Below are positions 38,481-47,036 of a stretch of 64,000 bases of DNA, one piece after another; position 1 is the stretch's first letter; every line of letters begins with the position of its first letter. Under the pieces are notes generated by a model. It saw nothing but the letters and a program-made list of their open reading frames with translations. It searched no databases and had not been told where the DNA came from. Position numbers and translations under genes: made by a program. The stretch comes from Allobosea sp. (GTDB lineage Bacteria > Pseudomonadota > Alphaproteobacteria > Rhizobiales > Beijerinckiaceae): contig JAAEQB010000005.1 in NCBI GenBank assembly GCA_024231975.1, positions 1 through 64,000 on the forward strand, given 5' to 3'.

Positions 38481-38585
38481 GGCTGCCTCTCCGGGATCGA
38501 TGGAGAGTTAAGCGCCAGGCCGCATGGGCGGCGTCATCCATTCGAACGAGCGGGCCGCACAGGTTTTCGGCGCCCCCCGTGCGCC

Positions 38586-39383
38586 TCAGCGCTTCGGCGC
38601 GGGCTCGATCGCCGGCAGCTCGTTGCCGGCGGGCGTCGGGGCCGGGGCGCGCTCGGTGGCGACGGCGGGGCGGCCGCGCACTGAGAGGGCGACGGTGAGG
38701 CGCTCGGCCGCCTCGGGCGACATGGCGGCGAGCACGTCCGACATCTTGCGCGGGTTCATCTGCTGGACGACCGGAACCAGGATGTCGAGCGCCAGCCGGT
38801 CGAAGACGCGGGCGGCGTCCTTCGGCTTCATCGTCTCGTACATGATCACCAGGTTCTTGACCGCCTGATTGGTCTCGCTCTCCTGCTTGCGCGGGCCTTC
38901 GACCTTCTCTTCCAGCGCCTTGAGGTCGTCGACGCGGCCGCCGAGCTTCTTTTCAGCCGTATCGAGCAATTTTTCGCGCATGTCGAGCTCGCGCATGCGC
39001 GCATCGATCTCGTCGCGGCGCTGGCCAAGGCGTTCGAGCAGCGCCTTCTCGGCCGGCGAGACCGGCTGGACCGTGCCGTTCATCAACCCGGCCTTGTTGT
39101 TCGGGTTGACGTCGCGCTTGGCCTGCTCCTCCGGTAAGGCCTTCGGCTTCGGCGGATCGATCGTGCCGGTGGTCTCCGGATCCCAGAACGTGCTCGGCTG
39201 ATGGGCCTTCGCGATGATCTTGGCGAGGCCCGAGGCTTCCTTTTCCTGCGTCGCGGGCAGTACCGGGGGGCTGGCGGGCACCTTGCCGGGATAAGGCTCC
39301 GCCGTCCAGGCGAGCAGCTTCAGCGCCAGGAGACCCATGGCGCCGAGAATGACCGCTGGAATGAGGCGGGGCGTCTGGATCAC
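38586..39383 (-). CDS. motE: MotE-family flagellar motor chaperone
   Basis: 265 residues from a GTG that overlaps the upstream stop (GTGA). An N-terminal membrane anchor (LIPAVILGAMGLLALKLLAW) is followed by a coiled coil (ERLGQRRDEIDARMRELDMREKLLD region, about 115-165). The C-terminal MgtE-N-like helical domain has KNLVIMYETMKPKDAARVFDRL and MNPRKMSDVLAAMSPEAAERLT. In Sinorhizobium, MotE is a periplasmic chaperone for MotC. Its place behind fliL-fliM fits that role. Confidence 0.85.
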   Translation of the reverse strand: MIQTPRLIPAVILGAMGLLALKLLAWTAEPYPGKVPASPPVLPATQEKEASGLAKIIAKAHQPSTFWDPETTGTIDPPKPKALPEEQAKRDVNPNNKAGLMNGTVQPVSPAEKALLERLGQRRDEIDARMRELDMREKLLDTAEKKLGGRVDDLKALEEKVEGPRKQESETNQAVKNLVIMYETMKPKDAARVFDRLALDILVPVVQQMNPRKMSDVLAAMSPEAAERLTVALSVRGRPAVATERAPAPTPAGNELPAIEPAPKR

Positions 39384-39829
39384 GCAGCCTGGCCCTCGAG
39401 CCTGCGGGCGGCGCGGGCGCGGATCGCGGCGGCGGCGTCGGCCGTGCTCGCCATGCGGGAGAGGGCGGGCTTCTCCGCGACCGGCTCGGCCTTGGGCGCG
39501 GCGATCATGCTGGCGGCGCTGACGATCTGGCCGATGCGCTCCATCACGGTCTGGCCGGCCTCGATCTGCTGGGCGAGGTCGGCGGCATAGCGCTCGGCGG
39601 TCTGCAGGCGCTCGGCGAGGGTGCGGTCGCAGTCGCCCAGCGTTAGCTTGAGGCCAGCGATGGCGCGCTCGGCGGTGTCGGTGGCAGAGATCAGCGCGCC
39701 GATGGTCTGGCGCATCGCGCTCTCATCGGCCTTCAGCCGCTCGATGCGCTTGGAGAGCACGAAGCAGGTGATGATGGTGGCGACCAGCAGGCAGCCAACC
39801 AGCACATCGGCGATCAGGGTGATGGTCAT
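39380..39829 (-). CDS. DUF6468-type protein in the flagellar cluster
   Basis: 149 residues from the ATG at 39829 (MTITLIADVLVGCLLVATIITCFVL), a single N-terminal membrane helix. A long helix follows (RIERLKADESAMRQTIGALISATDTAERAIAGLKL), with a C-terminal A/R-rich stretch (AAAAIRARAARRLEGQAA). This looks like the DUF6468 family of alphaproteobacterial flagellar clusters. Function unknown. It is coupled to motE by a 4-bp overlap and lies 16 bp after fliM. Confidence 0.75.
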   Translation of the reverse strand: MTITLIADVLVGCLLVATIITCFVLSKRIERLKADESAMRQTIGALISATDTAERAIAGLKLTLGDCDRTLAERLQTAERYAADLAQQIEAGQTVMERIGQIVSAASMIAAPKAEPVAEKPALSRMASTADAAAAIRARAARRLEGQAA

Positions 39830-39845
39830 GGGTTCGTCTCCCTGG

Positions 39846-40976
39846 TCAGGACGCCGGATTGAGATGACTGGTGTCGAAGGCGGCCATGGTCGTCTTCGAG
39901 CGCCGCAGCGGGCTGACGACCTGGACGGCGATCTTGTCGTCGACGCGGCCGATCCGGCCCTCGCTGACGATGAACTCACCGCAGCGCAGCGAGGCGACCG
40001 AATCGGGGCGGGCGTCGAACATCAGCGTGTCGCCGATCTCGAGCTTCATCACCCGCTTCAGCGGCATGGTGCATTCGTGGAGGACGCATTTCACGGCGAC
40101 ATCCGCCTGCCAGACCTCGGTGGCGAGATGGTTTTCCCAGATCGGGTCGCGCCCGAGCTTCTCACCCATGAAGCTTTCGAGCAGCAATTCACGGATCGGC
40201 TCGATGGTGGCGTAGGGCAGGAGCAGGTGGAGCGAGCCGCCGCGCCCTTCCATGTCGAAGCGCAGCTCGACGCGGATCGCGGCGTTGGCGGGCCGCGAGA
40301 TCGAGACGAAGCGCGGATTGGACTCGATCCGGTCGATCCTGAAGTTCACCGGCGAGAGCGGCCGGAAGGCGGCTTCGGCATCGCCCAGCACGACGCCGAT
40401 GACGCGGCGCAGCAGGCTCATCTCGATCGAGGTGAAGGGGCGCCCGTCGACGCGCGCCGCCGCCTGGCCGCGCTTGCCGCCGAGCATGGTGTCGAGCACC
40501 GAATAGGTGAGGGCAGACTCGATGGTGACGAGCCCGAAATTGTCCCATTCCTCGGCCTTGAACACCGCCAGCATCGCCGGCAGCGAGATCGAGTTGATGT
40601 AGTCGCCGAAGCGGACGGAGCGGATGCCCTCCAGCGTCACCTCGACATTGTCGCTGAACAGGTTGCGCAGGCTGGTGGAGAGCAGGCGGACCAGACGCTC
40701 GAAGATGATCTCGAGCATCGGCAGGCGTTCATAGGTGACCGAGCCGGAATCGACGATCGCCTGGATGCCGTTGCGGCCGCCCTTGCCGTCATCCCCGATG
40801 GAGAAGCCGAGCATGGTGTCGATCTCTTCCTGATTCATCAGGCGATCGATATTGGCTTCGGTCTCGCTGCCGTCCTCGACAGCGACGTCGGACATGGTGG
40901 CCCATTCCGCTGCCATGCCTTCCGGCGTCAGCGGGGCCTTGTCCTTGTCTGTGATCTCGAGATCGTCGTTGGCCAT
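39846..40976 (-). CDS. fliM: Flagellar motor switch protein FliM
   Basis: 376 residues. The CheY-P-binding type motif appears as MNQEEIDTMLGF (about residues 47-58), set behind an unusually long N-terminal extension. The CheC-like middle domain and C-terminal SpoA domain follow (LEIGDTLMFDARPDSVASLRCGEFIVSEGRIG). FliM sits in the C ring and sets the rotation state. It lies between fliL and the DUF6468-like gene. Confidence 0.95.
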   Translation of the reverse strand: MANDDLEITDKDKAPLTPEGMAAEWATMSDVAVEDGSETEANIDRLMNQEEIDTMLGFSIGDDGKGGRNGIQAIVDSGSVTYERLPMLEIIFERLVRLLSTSLRNLFSDNVEVTLEGIRSVRFGDYINSISLPAMLAVFKAEEWDNFGLVTIESALTYSVLDTMLGGKRGQAAARVDGRPFTSIEMSLLRRVIGVVLGDAEAAFRPLSPVNFRIDRIESNPRFVSISRPANAAIRVELRFDMEGRGGSLHLLLPYATIEPIRELLLESFMGEKLGRDPIWENHLATEVWQADVAVKCVLHECTMPLKRVMKLEIGDTLMFDARPDSVASLRCGEFIVSEGRIGRVDDKIAVQVVSPLRRSKTTMAAFDTSHLNPAS

Positions 40977-41006
40977 GGCGGTCTGCTTTGCGCGATCGGG
41001 CTGCCG

Positions 41007-41522
41007 CTATTGCAGCAGCAGTTCCTTGAAGAGGACGGCGTCGACCTTGGCCGGGTAGACCGTGACGTTGACCCGGCGCAGCAGCTCTTCCTTCAAGCGG
41101 TACATGCCGGCCGAGCCGTCGAGGTCGGAGGGGCGCAGTTCGCGCATGAAGACCTGGAAGGCATCCTCGACGCGCGGCAGCAGCGGCTTGACCTGGTCGG
41201 CGGTCTTGGGATCGGCGATCTCGAGCGCGACCTTGATCTTGACGATCGGCTGGCGGTCCTGCTGCGGGCCGGCGGTGATGCCGATCATCATGTCCTTCAT
41301 CTCGACGAAGGTGATCAGCTTCTTGGCTGCGGCCGCGGCCTGTTCGGCGGTCACCTCCTCGGCAGGCTTCTTCTTCATGAAGAAGAACCAGCCTCCGCCG
41401 CCGAGCGCCGCCACGAGCGCCACGGCGGCGCCGATCATGACGAGCTTCTTCTTGCCGGACTTCGGCGCCTCTTCGGCCCCGCCCTCGGCGGCTTCGTCGT
41501 CCTTGTTCGCCTTCTTCGCCAT
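41007..41522 (-). CDS. fliL: Flagellar stator-associated protein FliL
   Basis: 171 residues. A short cytoplasmic, charged N-terminus is followed by a membrane helix (about residues 24-47, LVMIGAAVALVAALGGGGWFFF). The periplasmic FliL domain includes KIKVALEIADPKTADQVKPLLPRVEDAFQVFMREL and the C-terminal RVNVTVYPAKVDAVLFKELLLQ. First gene of the leftward fliL-fliM-DUF6468-motE operon, divergent from flgF. A perfect CtrA-type box lies 71 bp upstream. Confidence 0.95.
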   Translation of the reverse strand: MAKKANKDDEAAEGGAEEAPKSGKKKLVMIGAAVALVAALGGGGWFFFMKKKPAEEVTAEQAAAAAKKLITFVEMKDMMIGITAGPQQDRQPIVKIKVALEIADPKTADQVKPLLPRVEDAFQVFMRELRPSDLDGSAGMYRLKEELLRRVNVTVYPAKVDAVLFKELLLQ

Positions 41523-41593
41523 CTCGGCCAGCCCGCCCAGAACGGGCGCCGCCCCGGCCCGTCTTTCTGACGTTAACCTTCGCCCGATTACGG

Positions 41594-41608
41594 TTAACGG
41601 CCCGTTAA
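41594..41608. promoter_or_regulatory. CtrA-type box between fliL and flgF
   Basis: TTAA-CGGCCCG-TTAA: an exact match to TTAA-N7-TTAA, 72 bp upstream of fliL. A further TTAAC half site is at 41573-41577. The divergent flgF start is 204 bp away on the other side. Confidence 0.65.
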
Positions 41609-41726
41609 GGAGGGCAATTCTTGCCGGGTCGTTTCTGCCGCAAGGGCGGTTTCCGTCCAGGGGTGGTGAAGGCCGCCTTCCAATCTATATCGAATGATAT
41701 CAATCATTTGCTGGGATTAACCATGT

Positions 41727-41741
41727 TGGCACGTCGCTTGC
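41727..41741 (+). promoter_or_regulatory. Sigma-54 promoter of the flgF operon
   Basis: TGGCACG-TCGC-TTGC: an exact match to the RpoN -24/-12 consensus, with GG (41728-41729) and GC (41740-41741) at the right 10-bp spacing. It points towards flgF, 70 bp upstream of its GTG. Confidence 0.75.
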
Positions 41742-41811
41742 CACCTGTCTGGCATGGCCACCGCGCTGGGGAGCGTCGGGGCGGCCATGGGACAGATCGG
41801 GAGCAGGAGCC

Positions 41812-42555
41812 GTGGAAAACGCGCTTCTCGTCAGCCTGTCGCGCCAGATGGCTCTGGCGCGCGAGCTCGACGTCATCGCCAACAACGTCGCCAATGTCGG
41901 CACGAACGGCTTCAAGGCCCGTTCGGCCCGCTTTGCCGAGTACATCTCGCCGACGGCGCGGGCCGACACCTTCCCGACGATGGATCGGCGGCTCTCCTAT
42001 GTCATCGACAAGGGCACGCCGATCGACCTGTCGCTCGGGATGATCGAGCGCACCGGCAACCCGCTCGACGTCGCGCTGCAGGGCGAGAACTACCTCGTCG
42101 TCCAGACCGCGCAGGGCGAGCGCTACACCCGCGCCGGCTCGCTCGATATCAACGGCCGGGGCCAGCTGGTGACCCAGTCCGGCCAGCCGGTCATGGGCGA
42201 TGGCGGGCCGATCGTGTTCGGCTCGACCGAGAGCAACCCGCGCATCGCCACCGACGGCACGGTCTCTTCGGACCAGGGCCAGCGCGGCAAGCTCCGGATC
42301 GTCCGTTTCGACAATCCCCGGGCGCTGGCCAGCGACGGCGCCAACCTGTTCTCCTCGACCGCCGCCGCGCAGCCCGCCGGCCCGCAGGCGCGGCTCGAGA
42401 CCGGGGCGATCGAGCGCTCCAACGTCAAGGCCGTGGTCGAGATGACCCGGCTGGTCGAGGTCCAGCGCGCCTACCAGACGCTCTCGGCGATGATGGGCAA
42501 GACCGACGAACTGCGCGCCAAGGCGATCACCCGCCTGGCCGATCAGCAAGCCTGA
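41812..42555 (+). CDS. flgF: Flagellar basal-body rod protein FlgF
   Basis: 247 residues from a GTG with CAGGAG just upstream. The N-terminal rod motif (SRQMALARELDVIANNVANVGTNGFK) and C-terminal helix (RLVEVQRAYQTLSAMM) are present, with the LSLGMIERTGNPLDVALQGENYLVVQT core of FlgF. It builds part of the proximal rod. First gene of the rightward flgF-flgG-flgA-flgH operon, preceded by a sigma-54 promoter and a CtrA-type box. Confidence 0.95.
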   Translation: MENALLVSLSRQMALARELDVIANNVANVGTNGFKARSARFAEYISPTARADTFPTMDRRLSYVIDKGTPIDLSLGMIERTGNPLDVALQGENYLVVQTAQGERYTRAGSLDINGRGQLVTQSGQPVMGDGGPIVFGSTESNPRIATDGTVSSDQGQRGKLRIVRFDNPRALASDGANLFSSTAAAQPAGPQARLETGAIERSNVKAVVEMTRLVEVQRAYQTLSAMMGKTDELRAKAITRLADQQA

Positions 42556-42574
42556 CGCGGAAGGAGCCAGATCC

Positions 42575-43363
42575 ATGCGCGCACTTTACACCGCCGCCAC
42601 CGGCATGATGGCCCAGGAACTCAACGTCCAGGTCATCTCGAACAACATCGCGAACGTCCGCACCACCGGCTACAAGCGCCAGCGCATCCATTTCCAGGAT
42701 CTGCTCTACGAGCACATCCGCCGCGCCGGCACGCAGACCTCGGACCAGAACACGCAGGTTCCGGCCGGCACCTTCGTCGGCTCGGGCGTCAAGACCGCCT
42801 CGACCGGGCGGGTGATGAGTCAGGGCAACCTCAGCCCGACGGAGAAGGAATACGACGTCGCCATCCGCGGCGAGGGCTTCTTCCGCATCCAGATGCCGGA
42901 CGGACGCACCGCCTATTCGCGCGACGGCTCCTTCGACCTCGACAGCCAGGGCCGGCTGGTCACGCGCGACGGCTATCTCGTCCAGCCGGGCATCACCGTC
43001 CCGAACAACGCGACCGGCGTCTCGATCAACGCGCAGGGTACGGTCGAGGTGACCTTGCCCGGCCAGACCGCGCCGCAGCAGCTCGGCCAGATCCAGCTCT
43101 CGCGCTTCATCAACAAGGTCGGCCTCGAATCGATCGGCGACAACCTGTTCGTCGAGACCGCCGGCTCCGGCCCGGCGATCGACGGCCTCGGCGGCGAGGA
43201 AGGCTTCGGCACGCTGCAGCAGAACTACCTGGAAGAAGGCAACGTCCAGGCGGTCACCGAGCTCTCCTCGCTGATCGCGGCGCAACGCGCCTACGAGATG
43301 AACTCGAAGGTGATCTCGGCCGCCGACCAGATGATGCAGTCCACCACCCAGATCATGCGCTGA
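42575..43363 (+). CDS. flgG: Flagellar distal rod protein FlgG
   Basis: 262 residues, standard length. Start MRALYTAATGMMAQELNVQVISNNIANVRTTGYK, then the FlgG core (EKEYDVAIRGEGFFRIQMPDGRTAYSRDGSF) and the C-terminal VTELSSLIAAQRAYEMNSKVIS. It forms the distal rod. AAGGAG lies about 10 bases upstream of the ATG. Confidence 0.98.
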   Translation: MRALYTAATGMMAQELNVQVISNNIANVRTTGYKRQRIHFQDLLYEHIRRAGTQTSDQNTQVPAGTFVGSGVKTASTGRVMSQGNLSPTEKEYDVAIRGEGFFRIQMPDGRTAYSRDGSFDLDSQGRLVTRDGYLVQPGITVPNNATGVSINAQGTVEVTLPGQTAPQQLGQIQLSRFINKVGLESIGDNLFVETAGSGPAIDGLGGEEGFGTLQQNYLEEGNVQAVTELSSLIAAQRAYEMNSKVISAADQMMQSTTQIMR

Positions 43364-43378
43364 CGGAGGATGAGCCAG

Positions 43379-44413
43379 ATGATCCGCTCCACTCTCATCA
43401 TCGCGGCCCTGGCGGCGCTGCCCGCCATGGCGCTGGCCCAGGCGCCGGTTCCGGCGGCGACAAGCGCGCCCGCGGCAGCGCCGGCTGCAGCAGCGGCCAA
43501 GCTCAGGCTGAAGCCCGACCTCACCCTGTCGCGCGACATCGTCGGCTTCGGCGACCTGATCACGGGCCTTTCGCCGCAGGACGCGGCGCTGCCGGCCTTC
43601 CGGGCGCCGGCGCTCGGCGACACCGGCACGATCCAGGTCGCCCGCATCGTCGATGCCGCGGTCAAGCACGGCCTCCTGCGCGATGCCCAGGACCTCGACA
43701 GCCAGGGCGTCGCCCAGGTGGTGGTGACCCGGGCGGCGCGCCGGATCACCGGGCTCGACGTCGAGGCCGCGGTGAAGGCGGCCCTGCTCGAGCGTTTCGG
43801 CTTCGACGGGCGTGCCTTCGCGCTGCTGCTCGACGGCGGCGCGCCCTCCGTGGTCGTCGAGCCGGAGCTGACCGGTGACCTCGCGGCGCTCGACCTGAAC
43901 TACGACGCCCGCACCCGCCGCGTCACCGGCCGCCTGACCATGCCGGGCAGCGCCGCGACGAGGCTGAAGCCGGTGCGCGTCTCCGGCCAGCTGGTCGAGA
44001 CCGCCGAGGTGGTGGTGCCGCTGCGCACGATCGCCCGCGGCGAGACGCTTCGTCCCAGCGACGTCACCATCGAGCGCCGCCCGCGCGATGCCCAGTTCAA
44101 CGATGTGCTCGGTGAGATGAAGGCGGCGATCGGCAAGGTCGCCAAGCGGACGCTGGTCGCCGGCTCCGTGCTGCGCAGCGGCGATGTCCAGCGCGAGGAG
44201 GTCGTCGGGCGCGGCGACATCGTCACCATCGTCTACGAGGCGCGCGGCATCGCGATCAGCCTGCGCGGCCGCGCCAACGAGGCCGGCGCGATCGGTGACA
44301 GCATCGCGATCACCAATATCCAGTCGAAGCGCGTGCTGCAGGGAACCGTCACCGGTCCCGGGCGCGTCAATGTCAGCCCGCATGGCGGCGGCCAGATCGC
44401 CGCCGCTCGCTGA
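43379..44413 (+). CDS. flgA: P-ring assembly chaperone FlgA
   Basis: 344 residues from the ATG at 43379, nine bases after GGAGG; an ATG at 43370 sits on top of that ribosome site and is less likely. Signal peptide MIRSTLIIAALAALPAMALA, then an A/P-rich stretch. The C-terminal SAF-type chaperone domain has PLRTIARGETLRPSDVTIE and AGSVLRSGDVQREEVVGRGD. It is longer than most FlgA proteins because of the N-terminal half. It assists FlgI polymerisation in the periplasm. flgI itself is not in the window. Confidence 0.92.
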   Translation: MIRSTLIIAALAALPAMALAQAPVPAATSAPAAAPAAAAAKLRLKPDLTLSRDIVGFGDLITGLSPQDAALPAFRAPALGDTGTIQVARIVDAAVKHGLLRDAQDLDSQGVAQVVVTRAARRITGLDVEAAVKAALLERFGFDGRAFALLLDGGAPSVVVEPELTGDLAALDLNYDARTRRVTGRLTMPGSAATRLKPVRVSGQLVETAEVVVPLRTIARGETLRPSDVTIERRPRDAQFNDVLGEMKAAIGKVAKRTLVAGSVLRSGDVQREEVVGRGDIVTIVYEARGIAISLRGRANEAGAIGDSIAITNIQSKRVLQGTVTGPGRVNVSPHGGGQIAAAR

Positions 44414-44442
44414 CCCCATTACTCAAGTTGCGGACCGTTGCC

Positions 44443-45183
44443 ATGACCCGGACCAACCCTCTTTCCATCCCCGCCGTGCTTGGCCTCAGCCTGATGCTGG
44501 GCGCCTGCGGCGCTGTCGACCGGCTCGCCAATGTCGGCCAGGCGCCGGCGCTGTCGCCTATCGAGGACCCGACCGCGACGAAGGGCTACAAGCCCGTGCA
44601 GATGCCGATGCCGGCGGTGGAGCACGCCTCCTACGCGCCGAACTCGCTCTGGCGAACCGGCTCGCGCGCCTTCTTCAAGGACCAGCGCGCCCGGCTGGTC
44701 GGCGACCTCGTCACCGTCAAGGTCAAGGTCACCGACCGGGCCCAGCTCGACAACACCACCAAGCGCAGCCGCAAGAACGGCGAGGACATGGGCGCCGAGA
44801 ATTTCTTCGGCTCCGAGACCAAATGGGCAAAGAGCGCCAAGCCGGGCTCCCTCCTGAAGCTCGACTCGGATTCGTCGAGCGAAGGAACCGGCTCGGTGCG
44901 CCGGGCCGAACAGCTCGCTACCAATGTCGCCGCCGTGGTCACCCAGACGCTGCCGAACGGGAACCTCGTCATCGAGGGCAAGCAGGAGATCCGCGTCAAT
45001 TTCGAGGTGCGCGAATTGATCGTCGCCGGCGTGATCCGGCCCGAGGACATCGAATCCGACAACACGATCGACTCGACCAAGATCGCCCAGGCCCGCATCG
45101 CCTATGGCGGCCGCGGCCAAATCACCGACGTCCAGCAGCCGCGCTACGGCCAGCAGGTGATGGACATCCTGCTGCCGTTCTGA
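44443..45183 (+). CDS. flgH: Flagellar L-ring lipoprotein FlgH
   Basis: 246 residues from the ATG at 44443; an upstream TTG at 44428 would add five residues. A lipobox LMLGAC (about residues 17-22) marks a lipoprotein. The FlgH pattern follows (NSLWRTGSRAFFKDQRARLVGDLVTVKVKVTD; NLVIEGKQEIRVNFEVRELIVAGVIRPEDI; QVMDILLPF at the end). It forms the outer-membrane L ring. A REP-like hairpin and a terminator follow. Confidence 0.97.
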   Translation: MTRTNPLSIPAVLGLSLMLGACGAVDRLANVGQAPALSPIEDPTATKGYKPVQMPMPAVEHASYAPNSLWRTGSRAFFKDQRARLVGDLVTVKVKVTDRAQLDNTTKRSRKNGEDMGAENFFGSETKWAKSAKPGSLLKLDSDSSSEGTGSVRRAEQLATNVAAVVTQTLPNGNLVIEGKQEIRVNFEVRELIVAGVIRPEDIESDNTIDSTKIAQARIAYGGRGQITDVQQPRYGQQVMDILLPF

Positions 45184-45231
45184 GGCATGTCCCGGAAAAG
45201 TGGAAACCGGTTTTCCGGGACAGGAGATGCC
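45184..45231. repeat. REP-like intergenic hairpin
   Basis: Directly after the flgH stop, CCCGGAAAA (45191-45199) pairs with TTTTCCGGG (45211-45219) around a loop reading GTGGAAACCGG, with flanking GGCAT/ATGCC adding to the stem. This looks like a dispersed hairpin element of the type I know from Rhizobiales intergenic spaces; its copy number here cannot be seen. Confidence 0.6.
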
Positions 45232-45380
45232 TGAACGATAAATCCCGATCCCAGGTTTCCGGCGCGACGGCAACGCTCCCCACGTTCCATGCCTTCGCGC
45301 CGGGCCGGCGGTCTCTCCCGAGCCGCCTTTCCTCGCGGCCGCCCGCCACGCTCCCCAGCTATCCAAGGTTGGCGGCCAGA

Positions 45381-45410
45381 AGCCCCGCGCCCTCCCGCGC
45401 GGGGCTTTGC
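45381..45410 (+). terminator. Rho-independent terminator after the flgF operon
   Basis: A perfect 10-bp stem AGCCCCGCGC / GCGCGGGGCT (45381-45390, 45397-45406) with a 6-bp loop, followed by TTGCTTT. It lies about 200 bp after flgH and 30 bp before the convergent aldolase-like stop. Confidence 0.7.
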
Positions 45411-45441
45411 TTTCCGGGATTCTGCCTGGTGCGGCTGAATG

Positions 45442-46116
45442 TCAGCGCTGCGGCGTCGTCAGATAGGCCCACATCCGGTCTAGGATGGCGCCGGACCAGG
45501 TCGCACGCTGCGCAACCTCCGACTCGCCGAGGATGACCCCGGCATCGGCGATCCCAGCCGCCCTGGCCTCGAACTCGACGCGTGCCGCATCCTCCAGATA
45601 CCAGGTCAGCACGACCGCCTCTTCCAGGCTCGCGCCGGCGGTGACCGCGCCGTTGCCGCGCATGACGATGGCCCGGGCCGGCCCCATCTGCTCGGCGAGG
45701 GCGGCCGCCTGCTCGTCGTTGCGGAGCAATTGCGGATCGTCCCAGAGCGGCGGCTGCGGGGCGAAATAGCTGCCGAAGCCGTGCCGGGGCTTTGGCGTGA
45801 TCCGGGCCGTGCCGAGCGTCATCACCCGTTGCGGCATCGAGCGCACGACGCCGCCGACCTCCGGCCGACGCCGATAGATCTCGCGATGGATGCGGACCTC
45901 GCCGAGCACGCCCTCCGGCAATGGCCCGTCGAGCGGGACGACGCTGCAGGCATCCTCGTCGGCGACGAGCCCGAGCGGCTTGGCCGGTGAGACCAGGAAA
46001 TGGCCCGCGTCGAGGCGCAGGCTGCAATGGCCATAGGCATGGACGAGCCCATGGCGTGCCAGAGCGCGCCCGGCCTGCCGGACCAGATCCTCCTCGGCGG
46101 CGCTCGGCCGCGGCAT
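45442..46116 (-). CDS. Class II aldolase/adducin-family protein lacking zinc ligands
   Basis: 224 residues from the ATG at 46116; a GTG at 46128 would add four residues. The family fold is clear (GHCSLRLDAGHFLVSPAKPLGL, GEVRIHREIYRRRPEVGGVV, then SLEEAVVLTWYLEDAA). The catalytic glutamate is kept in GEVRIH. However, the zinc histidines of class II aldolases (VVHxHP and xHHG) are replaced: VVRSMPQ and MRGNGAV. So the usual metal-dependent aldol reaction is doubtful. Some members of this family are decarboxylases in aromatic pathways, but no such claim is made here. It is last in the Liv-VOC operon, 22 bp after VOC1. Confidence 0.75.
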   Translation of the reverse strand: MPRPSAAEEDLVRQAGRALARHGLVHAYGHCSLRLDAGHFLVSPAKPLGLVADEDACSVVPLDGPLPEGVLGEVRIHREIYRRRPEVGGVVRSMPQRVMTLGTARITPKPRHGFGSYFAPQPPLWDDPQLLRNDEQAAALAEQMGPARAIVMRGNGAVTAGASLEEAVVLTWYLEDAARVEFEARAAGIADAGVILGESEVAQRATWSGAILDRMWAYLTTPQR

Positions 46117-46138
46117 TGGTGCGCTCACTTGGGCGCGC

Positions 46139-46996
46139 TCACTTGTTGAATTCGGTGATGTTGGGCTTGGCGCCCCATTTGCAGAAGCCCTTCGGCTCGA
46201 ACATGAACTGGCGCTCGCGCCAGAGCAGCTCGTCGGCGATTTCGCGCACGCCGCTGGAATATTCGAAGACCATGCCCTCCGGCCCCTCGAAATAGAGGAA
46301 CTTGGCCGAGGAGGTCGGGTGCCGGCCGGGGCCGAAGACCATGCGCACCTGCCGGTCCTTCAGGAACTGGTGCGAGCGCATGATGTCGTCGCCGGTCTCG
46401 ACCTGGTGGTTGATGTGCTGGATGCCGGCCTTGGGCGAGGGGAACAGTGCGATGGTATGATGGACCTCGTCGATGCGCAGCAGCGGCGCATCGCCGATCC
46501 GGTCGGACACCTGGGCATTGGTGACCTTGGTCCAGAAGGCCTCGTCGCGGGCAAGATCGCTGGAACAGAGGCCAACATGGCTGAAGCCGGTGATGCCGGC
46601 ATCGCGCGCGCCGTGATAGCGCCGCCCGCTATAGGCCGGCCGCCAGGCCAGCTCGATCGGGTTGCCGGTCGGATCGCGGAAGGCGATGAAATCATGGACC
46701 TTGCGCAGCGCCGCCTCCGATGCGGTCCCGCGCCGGACGGGATGGCCGAGGCTTTCGAGCTGCGTCGCGGCCTCGTCGAGATGCGACTGCTCCTCGACCT
46801 CGAAGCAGACGACCTGGTCACCCGGATCGCCCTCGAAATAGCAGAGCGTGTGCTCGCGCGCGTCCGACTTGAAATAGACCGAGCCCTTGGCGCGCTCGGC
46901 GACGTCGAGGCCGAGATATTCGGTGGCGAAATGGGTCGCGCCCTCGAGATCGCGAGTCCCGAGCCGGACATAGGAGACATCGGCAAGCTTGATCAT
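46139..46996 (-). CDS. VOC-family extradiol dioxygenase-like protein (ligands intact)
   Basis: 285 residues from the ATG at 46996. Two VOC half-domains lie in tandem. The type I extradiol iron site is intact: H140 (GFSHVGL), H194 (IQHINH) and E245 (GMVFEYSS), plus the second-shell histidines H179/H180 (VHHTIAL) and H226 (PGRHPTSS). This spacing matches the BphC family, so ring cleavage of a catechol-type substrate is likely. The exact substrate cannot be read. It is paired with a second, inactive-looking VOC paralogue of the same length 40 bp upstream. Confidence 0.82.
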   Translation of the reverse strand: MIKLADVSYVRLGTRDLEGATHFATEYLGLDVAERAKGSVYFKSDAREHTLCYFEGDPGDQVVCFEVEEQSHLDEAATQLESLGHPVRRGTASEAALRKVHDFIAFRDPTGNPIELAWRPAYSGRRYHGARDAGITGFSHVGLCSSDLARDEAFWTKVTNAQVSDRIGDAPLLRIDEVHHTIALFPSPKAGIQHINHQVETGDDIMRSHQFLKDRQVRMVFGPGRHPTSSAKFLYFEGPEGMVFEYSSGVREIADELLWRERQFMFEPKGFCKWGAKPNITEFNK

Positions 46997-47036
46997 GGTC
47001 GCTCCCTCCTGCCGGCGCGGGGCCGGCGAAGACGCT

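Noticed and set aside
41609..41622. GGCAAGAATTGC on the minus strand as a sigma-54 site for fliL
   Set aside because: The GG-GC spacing is 8, not 10, and the -24 block does not match.
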